Shown in pieces: positions 7,869-15,455 of a DNA stretch of 20,144 bases. This DNA is from an uncultured bacterium (lineage in GTDB: Bacteria > Bacteroidota > Bacteroidia > Bacteroidales > Muribaculaceae). Numbering within the stretch: the stretch's first letter is position 1; each line of letters opens with the position of its first letter. The stretch lies in contig CAJMNI010000042.1 of the NCBI GenBank assembly GCA_905214735.1, positions 1-20,144 on the forward strand. The letters run 5' to 3'. The notes under the pieces were generated by a model. The model was not told the origin of the DNA, ran no database searches, and saw nothing but the letters and a program-made list of their open reading frames with translations. The translations under genes were made by a program, and so were the position numbers.

Positions 7869-8690
7869 ATGCTGACTATAGATGAACTCAGGAAGCGCCA
7901 CTCGGTGCGCTCTTACGATAACAGGGAGATACCGTCATCTCTCAGAACCACGCTCGGTGCGGAAGTGACAATGATCAATACTCATGCAGGCGGCTTGAAC
8001 TTCCAGTTGATATATGACGATGACGAACCGTTCGCCGGTTTTTCTCGCAGTTATGGAATGTTCCGGGGTGTGCGAAATTACCTTGCGGCCGTGATAGACC
8101 CGGCAATACCGGATGCCATGGAACAGGCTGGATATTATGCCGAACAGTTTGTGATGAAGGCCGTGGAACTTGGTCTCGGCACATGTTTCGTTGGCGGCAC
8201 GTTCTCGGCCAAACATGTCAATGTCAGAAAAGAGGTTTATGAGGAAGTGCCGTTTCTGGTCACTATAGGTTATCCTTCGGATAAGGTCTCCCTTGCGGCG
8301 CGGTTATCTTCAAAATTTGCCCATAGAAAAGTCAGGAATCCGAAAGATTTTTTTGACGACGACGAGATTCATTATTCCGATGCGATGAAGATGTATCCCT
8401 GGCTGACGACGGCTCTTGAGGCGGTGGCATGCGCACCTTCGGCTCTGAATCATCAGCCTGTGAGACTCACGTTGCAGAATCCTGCACGCGAGGAAGTTGC
8501 GGGTGGAACGCCTGATGTACCGATGATAGCGGCATTTGTTACAAGCGATGACAAATTCTCGATGGTTGATCTTGGCATAGCTAAGGCGAATGTTGCCATG
8601 GCAGTTCCCGGAGTGTGGGACTGGGGACCCGACGCAGTGTTTCATCCCGACACCGCAGTAAAACCCGAACCGCCCCTCACCCTCGACTAA
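7869..8690 (+). CDS. Nitroreductase-family flavoprotein
   Basis: A 273-aa protein resembling the nitroreductase group related to Thermotoga TM1586, which keeps a duplicated nitroreductase fold. It probably binds FMN and uses NAD(P)H; the physiological substrate is unknown. The N-terminus TIDELRKRHSVRSYDNREI holds the typical R-(R/H)-S-V-R-x-Y/F phosphate-binding motif of the family. AGYYAEQFVMKAVELGLGTCFVGG matches the central helix and strand seen in nitroreductases, and EAVACAPSALNHQPV is the second-half A-P-S-x-x-N-x-Q-P motif. The reading frame runs back to 7662 into hutH, but the ATG at 7869 is chosen because family sequence starts exactly there. It lies 76 nt after hutH on the same strand, possibly served by readthrough, and converges with lysR. 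Nothing links it directly to histidine use. Confidence 0.85.
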   Translation: MLTIDELRKRHSVRSYDNREIPSSLRTTLGAEVTMINTHAGGLNFQLIYDDDEPFAGFSRSYGMFRGVRNYLAAVIDPAIPDAMEQAGYYAEQFVMKAVELGLGTCFVGGTFSAKHVNVRKEVYEEVPFLVTIGYPSDKVSLAARLSSKFAHRKVRNPKDFFDDDEIHYSDAMKMYPWLTTALEAVACAPSALNHQPVRLTLQNPAREEVAGGTPDVPMIAAFVTSDDKFSMVDLGIAKANVAMAVPGVWDWGPDAVFHPDTAVKPEPPLTLD

Positions 8691-8775
8691 GCCTCAGTGT
8701 CAGTGCCGATTGTCCCTACTATGAATAGCAAGAAATATTCTGCGCAATCGTATTGGATTTACAAATTTCGACAAA

Positions 8776-9681
8776 CTATTCGAACCATCCCTTTATTCTT
8801 TCCTTGATTGCTTGAGACTCTTTGAGCATTCTGATAAACTCAAGGGCAGAGTGTTTGCGGTAAGTGTTTTTCAACATGTGAACGCAGCCGTCCATCTCGT
8901 TAGAAGGAACGTCGATGCGAATTGCCTTTACGCCAGAGGCATTATGGATTGTCGCTTCAGCCAATATGGTTACGAGGTTGCTCTTACGAATTAGCTCAAG
9001 CAATATGTTGACCTCGTTAAGTTCCACTTTAGCCTCCATTCGGGCATTGTTATGCTGAAGATGCCAGTCGAAGGCATTGCGGGCCTGAAGGCCTTTGGTC
9101 GGCAATGCAAGGTCAAATTTAGAAAGATCGGAGAGTGTTATGCTATCTTTGGCGGCAAGAGGATGGGAGTCTTTCACGATAGCCGCAAGATAATTGTCGA
9201 ATAATACGTGGGACTCTATCTCCTCCTTTCTTTGCAATGGACGGAATGCCAAAACAAAATCCACTTCGCGACGTTCAAGCATATCCATTAATTCAGCCAT
9301 CGGTTTATAACTGATGTTAAGCGAAACTTGCGGATGGGCTTTCATGAAGTCGACGAGCGTCTCGGTGAGAATCGGACTGAATGAATAAGTCACGCCGATG
9401 TTGAGCTTGCCGGTAAAAACTTGTTTCAGATCATTGATGCGGCTGACGCAGGTTTCGGCCGAACAAATGGTCTGCACCGCATAAGAAAGCAATTCTTCTC
9501 CAGCTTCTGTAAGAGACAAAGCATGGTTTGAACGGTAAAAAAGCAGCACTCCAAATTCATCTTCAAGCTGCTTGATTTGCTGGGATAAGGTGCTTTGGGC
9601 TATAAACAAGGCCTTGGCGGCCTCTGAAAAGTTCAGGGTCTCGGCGGCTTTTACGAAATATCTTAGTTGTCGGAGTTCCAT
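8776..9681 (-). CDS. LysR-family transcriptional regulator
   Basis: A 301-aa LTTR. The N-terminal winged helix-turn-helix reads ELRQLRYFVKAAETLNFSEA followed by AQSTLSQQIKQLEDEFGVLLF, which covers the recognition helix. Then come the linker helix (about 60-88) and a periplasmic-binding-protein-like effector domain beginning near GKLNIGVTYSFSP. The effector ligand cannot be read from sequence. The start is placed at the ATG at 9679-9681; the longer frame begins with a TTG at 9693 that overlaps a -7 promoter match and adds only four residues. It follows yjjB by 31 nt on the same strand, so it may be co-transcribed with the exporter and may control it. LTTRs more often sit divergent from their target, so this codirectional position is notable. 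It converges with the nitroreductase; the 85-nt gap between them shows no strong terminator. Confidence 0.93.
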   Translation of the reverse strand: MELRQLRYFVKAAETLNFSEAAKALFIAQSTLSQQIKQLEDEFGVLLFYRSNHALSLTEAGEELLSYAVQTICSAETCVSRINDLKQVFTGKLNIGVTYSFSPILTETLVDFMKAHPQVSLNISYKPMAELMDMLERREVDFVLAFRPLQRKEEIESHVLFDNYLAAIVKDSHPLAAKDSITLSDLSKFDLALPTKGLQARNAFDWHLQHNNARMEAKVELNEVNILLELIRKSNLVTILAEATIHNASGVKAIRIDVPSNEMDGCVHMLKNTYRKHSALEFIRMLKESQAIKERIKGWFE

Positions 9682-9690
9682 AAGAGAATG

Positions 9691-9698
9691 CAAATATA
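9691..9698 (-). promoter_or_regulatory. Candidate internal -7 element before lysR
   Basis: The minus strand reads TATATTTG, an exact TAnnTTTG match, ending 9 nt upstream of the chosen lysR ATG. Transcription from it would give an almost leaderless mRNA. No -33 TTTG is visible at the normal distance. It might let lysR be expressed independently of the exporter genes. Confidence 0.35.
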
Positions 9699-9712
9699 CG
9701 AATTTTTTGTTG

Positions 9713-10216
9713 CTATCTGGTGGCTTGAAAGGATATATGTTTGAAAATGAATATCGGTGCGGTTGCGCCGATGACCATTCCCGTTATTATAAGTGAGCAG
9801 GTCAAGCCGTTGTATGTCAGCATATATAGCCAGTGGTTGAACACTGACTCCTGTTGATTGGCAAGACACATTACAATGGATTCTACAGTTCGGTAGGCGT
9901 ACATGCCCGGTATCATGGGGAGCAGGGCCGGAAAAAAACAAACTTCCGCAGGGCATTTAATACGTGGGGCGGCCAGAACGGCAATGAGGCCTACGCAGAA
10001 TGCAGCTATTGTGCTGGCGAGTATGATTTGCATGTCAAGACAAGACATGAGTATGAATCTGACCGCATGGCCTACGGCGGCAAATATGCCACAAGTCAGG
10101 TAGGCTCGACGAGGCGTGTTGCTAATGCTGGAAAAACCGATGGCGGCAATCGCAGCAAACAATCCATCTTCAAAAACATTTAGAAAAATTCCCGATTCCA
10201 TTTCTGTCAAAACCAT
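9713..10216 (-). CDS. yjjB: ThrE/YjjB-type exporter, C-terminal-half subunit
   Basis: A 167-aa integral membrane protein matching the second half (ThrE_2/DUF3815, YjjB) of the threonine/serine exporter family. It shows about four or five hydrophobic segments: near residues 18-30, 40-56, 62-84, 95-108 and 133-156. The conserved FPALLPMIPGMYAYR in the third-fourth helix region is diagnostic. In Corynebacterium ThrE the two halves form one chain; in Escherichia coli YjjP and YjjB are separate, act together and have been linked to succinate export. The ATG at 10216 overlaps the upstream yjjP stop by 10 nt, indicating coupled translation; a later ATG (MESGIF) could also be used. The substrate here is not known. 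Confidence 0.85.
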   Translation of the reverse strand: MVLTEMESGIFLNVFEDGLFAAIAAIGFSSISNTPRRAYLTCGIFAAVGHAVRFILMSCLDMQIILASTIAAFCVGLIAVLAAPRIKCPAEVCFFPALLPMIPGMYAYRTVESIVMCLANQQESVFNHWLYMLTYNGLTCSLIITGMVIGATAPIFIFKHISFQATR

Positions 10217-10995
10217 TCAATGTTAAGAATTAGCATTCCGAAGCATAGGCCGAGCGAAAGGCATGCCGTAAGAATGCAGGCATCTATAAAGCGACTGAAA
10301 GCGCATAAATAGTGATGGTCGAGCATGTCGCTCACCACGTTTATATATGGCACTCCCGGAATAAGATACAATATGCTGGTGCCAACAGCTATATCGGGGG
10401 TGTTGCCGATGTGGAAGAGTTGACAGGCCGCGCTTAATGAGGCCGATACAAATGCCGCGACAAGGAAAGTAAGTCTTACATCTCTATGGGCTTCAAGCAT
10501 CATTTGCTTGATTCGAAATCCTATAAATGTTACTGTAAAGACCACAATCATAGCCATGATGTCGCCACCAAACAGACGGCAAAATGAGGCGTTTGCAAAT
10601 GATGTCAGCACAAGAACCTCAACAGATGAAGTCAGCTTGCGAGAAAGAATTGCCGCGAATTTCTTTCTCGCTTCTGCGAGCGGAATTTTCTTGTCGGCAA
10701 TTTCCCAGCTTAATCTGCTGAGACTGGTGTTCATCGCAAAGTTGATGCCTGATTTCGCAATGGGGCGAACAAGGGATAACTGTTCACCCGACCGAGGATC
10801 GCTGACAGTTGCAATTATATGCGAGGGGAGAACCGTCACATTGGTGTCGAACCCATAAGAAGCGGCTATTCGCCTGACATTCTTTTCTATGCGTATGCAT
10901 GTTGCTCCGCATCCGAGTAATCTCGCGGCATATTCGGAAATGAAGCAACATACATCCGATCGCTCTTTATCAGAATTCTTCGGGGAAGTCTTCAT
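10207..10995 (-). CDS. yjjP: ThrE/YjjP-type exporter, N-terminal-half subunit
   Basis: A 262-aa protein of the DUF1212 (ThrE N-terminal, YjjP) family. Residues about 1-110 form a soluble, hydrolase-like part. It has the family mark RLLGCGATCIRIEKNVRRIAASYG and the strand pair VTVLPSHIIATV. Five hydrophobic helices follow, with SILYLIPGVPYINVVSDML carrying the conserved P-G-V-P motif. It should assemble with the adjacent YjjB subunit as an inner-membrane exporter of small metabolites such as amino acids or dicarboxylates. Starts are possible at GTG 11028, ATG 11001 and ATG 10995. I chose 10995 as the ATG closest to the family N-terminus. That start overlaps the preceding small gene by 26 nt. 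Confidence 0.85.
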   Translation of the reverse strand: MKTSPKNSDKERSDVCCFISEYAARLLGCGATCIRIEKNVRRIAASYGFDTNVTVLPSHIIATVSDPRSGEQLSLVRPIAKSGINFAMNTSLSRLSWEIADKKIPLAEARKKFAAILSRKLTSSVEVLVLTSFANASFCRLFGGDIMAMIVVFTVTFIGFRIKQMMLEAHRDVRLTFLVAAFVSASLSAACQLFHIGNTPDIAVGTSILYLIPGVPYINVVSDMLDHHYLCAFSRFIDACILTACLSLGLCFGMLILNIEWF

Positions 10996-11194
10996 AATCA
11001 TCCTCTTCGTCAGGATTAAGGATATCACCGGGAAGATAAAACATTTCCCGTTCTTTCCCTATTTCTACAATATGATTAGGTTTGTCTGTAGGATGCGAAT
11101 GGGCAGAGAAAATGGACTTCTCTAATGCGCCAATGATGACCGCGAGTGTAGCAACGAATGCAATGACACTCCAGATAATAATTTGCTGTGACAT
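10970..11194 (-). CDS. Small single-TM protein with acidic tail, unknown function
   Basis: A 74-aa protein of unrecognised family. Residues about 5-24 (IIIWSVIAFVATLAVIIGAL) form one membrane helix at the N-terminus with few flanking charges. The middle (KSIFSAHSHPTDKP) has two histidines. The last 20 residues are strongly acidic (NPDEEDDYEDFPEEF). It is first in the cluster, overlaps yjjP, and has a good -7 promoter element 31 nt upstream. That argues for a real gene, perhaps an accessory subunit or assembly factor of the YjjPB exporter. The role is inferred from position only. Confidence 0.65.
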   Translation of the reverse strand: MSQQIIIWSVIAFVATLAVIIGALEKSIFSAHSHPTDKPNHIVEIGKEREMFYLPGDILNPDEEDDYEDFPEEF

Positions 11195-11225
11195 AGTGAA
11201 AATTCTTTACTTCTAAAAACAGTTG

Positions 11226-11233
11226 CAAAGTTA
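11226..11233 (-). promoter_or_regulatory. Candidate promoter of the exporter operon
   Basis: The minus strand reads TAACTTTG, an exact TAnnTTTG match, 31 nt before the ATG of the 74-aa gene. A TTG is present on the minus strand at 11258-11260, a slightly long 24 nt upstream of the -7 box. This is the best-placed promoter for the four-gene minus-strand cluster. Confidence 0.5.
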
Positions 11234-11270
11234 GTGTATGTCGCAGGCGATACCGAACAATTGTAAAGGA

Positions 11271-11533
11271 TAGTTCCGATAGCGTCCCCCGGCCTTTTCG
11301 ATAGAGGAAAGTTTTCGTGAATACAACGAATGTATGCTCCGGGTGCTCCCAAACTCTCGCCCGATAGTAAGGAAGAAGGAATCGAGCCTCACAAAAGTTA
11401 TTCCGGGTCTTTGAATGTGCGCCTGACACCCGAAATTCATTCTCGCGTTGCATACCTTGCCAAGCAAACAGGAATGTCGATCAATTCATTTATCCGTTCT
11501 GCCGTTGAAAAGCAGATAGCTGCAATGCTTTGA
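11271..11533 (+). pseudogene. Remnant of a HicB-type antitoxin
   Basis: The 3' part (11330-11533) encodes KEEGIEPHKSYSG, then SLNVRLTPEIHSRVAYLAKQ and TGMSINSFIRSAVEKQI. This is the linker and ribbon-helix-helix DNA-binding end of HicB-family antitoxins. The expected N-terminal partial RNase H-like domain is missing. Upstream, another frame (from 11301) reads IEESFREYNE, which resembles the acidic segment before the linker, so at least one frameshift separates the pieces. No complete start region and no hicA-like partner can be seen. The open frame from ATG 11330 (67 aa) could still make a short DNA-binding peptide. I consider it decayed, with the fragment identity itself fairly secure. Confidence 0.6.
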
Positions 11534-11545
11534 GCAGAGACCTTG

Positions 11546-11588
11546 TATAGCTTGATGCGGAGAGGGGAGAGCGCAGGGAATGCGAATC
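11546..11588 (+). repeat. ~43-nt dispersed repeat, copy A
   Basis: Two blocks, TATAGCTTGATGCGG plus AGAGGGGAG (24 nt) and CGCAGGGAATGCGAATC (17 nt), are separated by 2 nt here (AG) and by 3 nt (TGT) in copy B at 15836-15879. Apart from this spacer the copies are identical and in the same orientation. The second block contains a mini-hairpin, CGCA-GGGAA-TGCG. The copy starts 12 nt after the stop codon of the HicB remnant. It could be a short interspersed element, a recombination scar or part of a small RNA. Confidence 0.85.
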
Positions 11589-11609
11589 TACAAAAATGTA
11601 TCTGTAGAT
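11586..11609 (+). other. Hairpin next to repeat copy A
   Basis: ATCTACA (11586-11592) pairs with TGTAGAT (11603-11609) around a 10-nt loop. It overlaps the last 3 nt of the repeat. It lacks a following T-tract, so it is not an evident terminator. A hairpin also lies on the same side of copy B, there a true terminator. Confidence 0.5.
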
Positions 11610-11664
11610 GATTGCTCATATACTGTTTTAGAACAGAAAGTGTCGTAATATCGAAAATATTTGA

Positions 11665-11672
11665 TAATTTTG
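11665..11672 (+). promoter_or_regulatory. Candidate -7 element for alpha-mannosidase
   Basis: TAATTTTG matches TAnnTTTG exactly, 157 nt before the GH38 ATG. A -33 TTTG at the standard distance is not seen. If used, transcription starts near 11680, placing the following hairpins in the 5' leader. Confidence 0.4.
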
Positions 11673-11677
11673 CGTAA

Positions 11678-11764
11678 CTGTAGTAACGGCGTCTGAAGAC
11701 GGTGTATTACAGTGTTTGTCTACCTTGAATCTACGCATCCCGCAGAACTTTCTACTCCGCGGGA
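11678..11764 (+). other. Structured 5' leader of the alpha-mannosidase gene
   Basis: Two foldable segments lie between the candidate promoter and the gene. The first (11678-11712) is a long imperfect hairpin. CTGTA pairs with TACAG at the base and CGTCT with AGACG at the top, around a 2-nt turn; small bulges and wobble pairs lie between. The second (11738-11743 with 11759-11764) pairs TCCCGC with GCGGGA around a 15-nt loop. No known riboswitch is recognised. They may affect mRNA stability or translation; the remaining leader up to 11829 is A/T-rich and plain. Confidence 0.4.
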
Positions 11765-11829
11765 AACTCCATTACATATACATTTATAAGCCTTAAAAAA
11801 TCTTTCGGTAAAACCTAAAATTTACGGTC

Positions 11830-14800
11830 ATGAAATTATCTAAAACAGGCCATCTTGCCCTGTCGCTTCTCGCAGGCACAGCAGGAGCATACGCGGCCGA
11901 TCCTTCGCAGGCAGCCAAGCCCAAGGCCTATCTTGTGGCTGACGCCCACCTCGACACCCAGTGGAACTGGGATGTGCAAACCACAATCAAAGATTATGTG
12001 TGGAACACAATCAATCAGAATCTCAAGCTTCTTGAGATGTATCCAAACTACGTTTTCAACTTCGAAGGCGCAGTGAAATACGCGTGGATGAAAGAGTATT
12101 ATCCCCGCGAATATGCCATGCTTCAAAAACATATAGATTCAGGCCGCTGGCATATCTGCGGTTCGAGCTGGGACGCTACCGACGCCATTGTGCCATCGGT
12201 TGAATCCGCGATCCGCAACATCATGCTCGGTCAGGATTTCTACCGCAAGGAATTCGGAGCCGAAGGCACCGACATTTTCCTGCCCGACTGCTTCGGCTTC
12301 GGCTGGACACTCCCAACAATTGCGTCGCACTGCGGTCTTATAGGTTTCTCCTCTCAGAAACTCGGCTGGCGTCACGGCAATTTCCATCCCCACGGACGCT
12401 ATCCCTACAATGTCGGTATCTGGAAAGGTATTGACGGTTCGGAAATCATGATGACTCACGGTTATGCTTACGAACACCGCTGGGATCACGAAGATCTCAC
12501 GGAGAGCAAACTGCTTAAAGATCATCTTGCAGAAAACGATCTCGGTATGGTATACAATTATTACGGCACCGGAGACATGGGGGGATCGCCCACAATCACC
12601 TCTGTTGACGCAGTAGAGCGCGCCGTAAACAAAAAAGAGGGCGAAATTGAAGTGATCAGCGCCACCAGCGATCAGCTCTTCAAGGATTTCATGCCCTATT
12701 CGTCGCATCCCGAGCTTCCCAAATATGACGGCGAGCTCCTCATGGATATTCATGGCACAGGATGCTACACTTCGCAGGCCGCCATGAAGTTATACAACCG
12801 TCAGAACGAACTCCTTGGTGACGCCGCCGAACGAGCCGCCGTTGCAGCCGAAATGCTCGGTGTGGAAAATTATCCCGGCGAGGCTCTCACCGAAGGCTGG
12901 CGCCGCTTCATCTGGCACCAGTTCCACGACGATCTCACCGGAACTTCCATCCCTCGTGCATACGAGTTCTCTTGGAATGACGAACTTCTTACCCTCAAAC
13001 AGTTCGCAGGCATTCTCGGCCACAGCGTCAATGCAGTGGCCTCGCAACTCGACACCAGGGTAAAAGGCACCCCCGTCGTGTTTTACAACGCACTCGGCTC
13101 CGAAGCTACCGATGTAGTCGAACTTCAGATTCCCGTCAAAGGCAAACCGGGCAATGTCGCTGCTTACGATCCGGAAGGAAAGCCGGTGGCAGCTCAGCTC
13201 CTCGGAATCAGCGACGGCAAAGCCAATGTGCTTGTAGAAGCAACCGTCCCCGCCAACGGTTATGCAGTATACGACATCCGCCTTTCCGGTTCCTCCAAAG
13301 GAAAAGCTACGACTACTTCCAACACCGTCGATACTGTCGAGAATTCCGTTTATAAACTCACTTTTGACAACAACGGCGACATAATATCCCTTTTCGACAA
13401 GAAAGCCAATAAGGAACTCGTAGAAAAAGGAAAGGCTATCCGTCTGGCCATATTCACCAAAAACGAATCGTTCGAGTGGCCTGCTTGGGAAGTTATGAAA
13501 GAGACAATAGATGGCGAGCCTCAATCGATCAATGAAGATGTCAGGATTTCGGTGGTTGAAAACGGTCCTCTCCGCACGACTCTCTGTGTAGAGAAAAAAC
13601 ATGGTGACTCGAAATTCCGTCAATACATACGTCTATACGAAGGAGCACTTGCCGACCGCATCGATTTCTATAATGATGTCGACTGGGCAACCACCAACGC
13701 ACTTGTAAAGGCCGAGTTCCCCCTTACGGTATCCAATCCTAAAGCCACTTATGATCTTGGACTCGGCACGATAGAGCGCGGCAACAACACCGATATTGCT
13801 TATGAGGTTTATTCTCAGCGATGGGCCGATCTTACCGATAGCGGTAAAGATTATGGTGTCACGGTGATGAACGATTGCAAATATGGATGGGATAAACCCT
13901 CCGACAATGTGATCCGTCTAACACTGCTTCACACACCGGGCACAAAACAAAGATACGAATACCAGAACCGTCAGGATTTCGGTCACCACACTTTCACTTA
14001 CTCGCTCTGCGGACATAACGGCGACCTCGACAAATCAGAGGCAAACAGTAGGGCCGACGTGCTCAACCAGCGAATAAAAGCCTTCTCTGCCGACAAACAT
14101 GCCGGTAAGCTCGGCAAGAGTTATTCTGCGGCTGCAATTAATAACAATGACCTTGCAATCAAAGCTTTCAAGAAGGCTGAAAACGGTGACGAATATGTTG
14201 TGCGCGTATACGATGTTTCGGGAAAAGGCGCCGACGGCCGGATTGAATTTGCTCTCCCCGTTGTGGCTGCTGTGGAAGCCGACGGCACAGAGAAAACAAT
14301 TGGCGCAGCTTCATTCTCGGGGAATATGCTTAATGTTAAAGTCGCTCCAAACGGCTTGCGCACTTACAAAGTGAAATTTGCTCCGGTTGAAAGTGTGAAC
14401 AAATCCGAATTTGCTCAGGTTCCCCTTAACTACGACAAGAAGTGCTTCTCATGGAATGCATTCGCCGGTGATGCTGATTTCAGCGCCGGATATGCATACG
14501 CGGCAGAACTCGTTCCTGACAAGATTGTTTCGGATGGAGTGCCATTCAAGCTTGAGAATAAGGAGCTTTTCAATGGAAAAGTTTGCAAAGGTGATAAAAT
14601 CACAATTCCTGCCGGCAAATACAATCGACTGTATATCCTTGCTGCTGCCGCAACTGAGGAAAAGCCCGCAGAAGGAGTGTTACGAGCCGGCAAGAGATCG
14701 ACTGTCTTGAAAGTTCCGTCCTACACAGGTTTCATTGGCCAGTGGGGGCATAAAGGCCACACTGAGGGCTACCTTAGTGATGCTGATGTGGCATTCGTAG

Positions 14801-15447
14801 GAACACACCGACATAACTCGCAAGGCGACCAGCCTTATGAATTTACTTACATGTTCAAATATGCAGTCGACATACCTGCAAACGCTAAAGAAATAATACT
14901 GCCCGACAACCCCGATTTAGTCATTTTCGCAGCGACTCTCGCGAGCGGAGAGAATAAGGAGGGAGAAGTCCTCAGCAAGCTCTACCGCACATCTATCGAC
15001 AGCAAGCAGACTTCAATGCAGATCTGTGAAAACAAAAACATTCTTAAGAAAGAATATCTGACAGGTTGGTCGGGATTCGTAAATGAAAAGGAGTCTCCGG
15101 CCATGATGCTCGATGGCGACAACACGACCAAATGGTGTGACGTGAAGAGAATCCCCAGCTATGTTACATTCGACCTCCAGAAACCACAGACTATCAGCGG
15201 ATGGACTCTCGTTTCAGCCGGAAATGAAGACCAGAGCTATGTGACCACTTCCTGCCTCCTTCAGGCAAGGAACGATGAGAGCGAAGAATGGAAGACCATC
15301 GACACTATGTTGGGCAACAACCGCAATGTGGTCAAAAGAAAACTTGAGAAACCCGTTGACACGCGTTATCTCCGTCTGCTTGTCGTTCAGCCCGAGCAGA
15401 CGGCTAAAGGACTCGACACTCGCATTTATGAATTCGCCGTATATTAA
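11830..15447 (+). CDS. Secreted GH38 alpha-mannosidase with discoidin-like C-terminus
   Basis: A 1205-aa protein with a Sec signal peptide (residues 1-22, cleavage likely after AYA). The GH38 catalytic domain starts at KAYLVADAHLDTQWNW; H40 and D42 are the zinc ligands. IFLPDCFGFGWTLP carries the likely nucleophile D153. WHQFHDDLTGT near residue 368 supplies the later zinc-binding and substrate motif. The middle (about 370-860) fits the helical bundle and beta-sandwich C-terminal domains of GH38 enzymes. The last ~150 residues, from about SGFVNEKESPAMMLDGD to the end, look like an F5/8 type C (discoidin) carbohydrate-binding domain. The enzyme should remove alpha-linked mannose from host or yeast glycans in the periplasm or at the surface; no T9SS tail or lipobox is seen. 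Linkage specificity is unknown. A dead GH2 gene follows directly. Confidence 0.94.
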   Translation: MKLSKTGHLALSLLAGTAGAYAADPSQAAKPKAYLVADAHLDTQWNWDVQTTIKDYVWNTINQNLKLLEMYPNYVFNFEGAVKYAWMKEYYPREYAMLQKHIDSGRWHICGSSWDATDAIVPSVESAIRNIMLGQDFYRKEFGAEGTDIFLPDCFGFGWTLPTIASHCGLIGFSSQKLGWRHGNFHPHGRYPYNVGIWKGIDGSEIMMTHGYAYEHRWDHEDLTESKLLKDHLAENDLGMVYNYYGTGDMGGSPTITSVDAVERAVNKKEGEIEVISATSDQLFKDFMPYSSHPELPKYDGELLMDIHGTGCYTSQAAMKLYNRQNELLGDAAERAAVAAEMLGVENYPGEALTEGWRRFIWHQFHDDLTGTSIPRAYEFSWNDELLTLKQFAGILGHSVNAVASQLDTRVKGTPVVFYNALGSEATDVVELQIPVKGKPGNVAAYDPEGKPVAAQLLGISDGKANVLVEATVPANGYAVYDIRLSGSSKGKATTTSNTVDTVENSVYKLTFDNNGDIISLFDKKANKELVEKGKAIRLAIFTKNESFEWPAWEVMKETIDGEPQSINEDVRISVVENGPLRTTLCVEKKHGDSKFRQYIRLYEGALADRIDFYNDVDWATTNALVKAEFPLTVSNPKATYDLGLGTIERGNNTDIAYEVYSQRWADLTDSGKDYGVTVMNDCKYGWDKPSDNVIRLTLLHTPGTKQRYEYQNRQDFGHHTFTYSLCGHNGDLDKSEANSRADVLNQRIKAFSADKHAGKLGKSYSAAAINNNDLAIKAFKKAENGDEYVVRVYDVSGKGADGRIEFALPVVAAVEADGTEKTIGAASFSGNMLNVKVAPNGLRTYKVKFAPVESVNKSEFAQVPLNYDKKCFSWNAFAGDADFSAGYAYAAELVPDKIVSDGVPFKLENKELFNGKVCKGDKITIPAGKYNRLYILAAAATEEKPAEGVLRAGKRSTVLKVPSYTGFIGQWGHKGHTEGYLSDADVAFVGTHRHNSQGDQPYEFTYMFKYAVDIPANAKEIILPDNPDLVIFAATLASGENKEGEVLSKLYRTSIDSKQTSMQICENKNILKKEYLTGWSGFVNEKESPAMMLDGDNTTKWCDVKRIPSYVTFDLQKPQTISGWTLVSAGNEDQSYVTTSCLLQARNDESEEWKTIDTMLGNNRNVVKRKLEKPVDTRYLRLLVVQPEQTAKGLDTRIYEFAVY

Positions 15448-15455
15448 ACATTATC

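Noticed and set aside
12790..13623. Minus-strand open frame (277 aa) inside the GH38 gene
   Set aside because: Antisense to a clear catalytic and sandwich region; no signal or motif.
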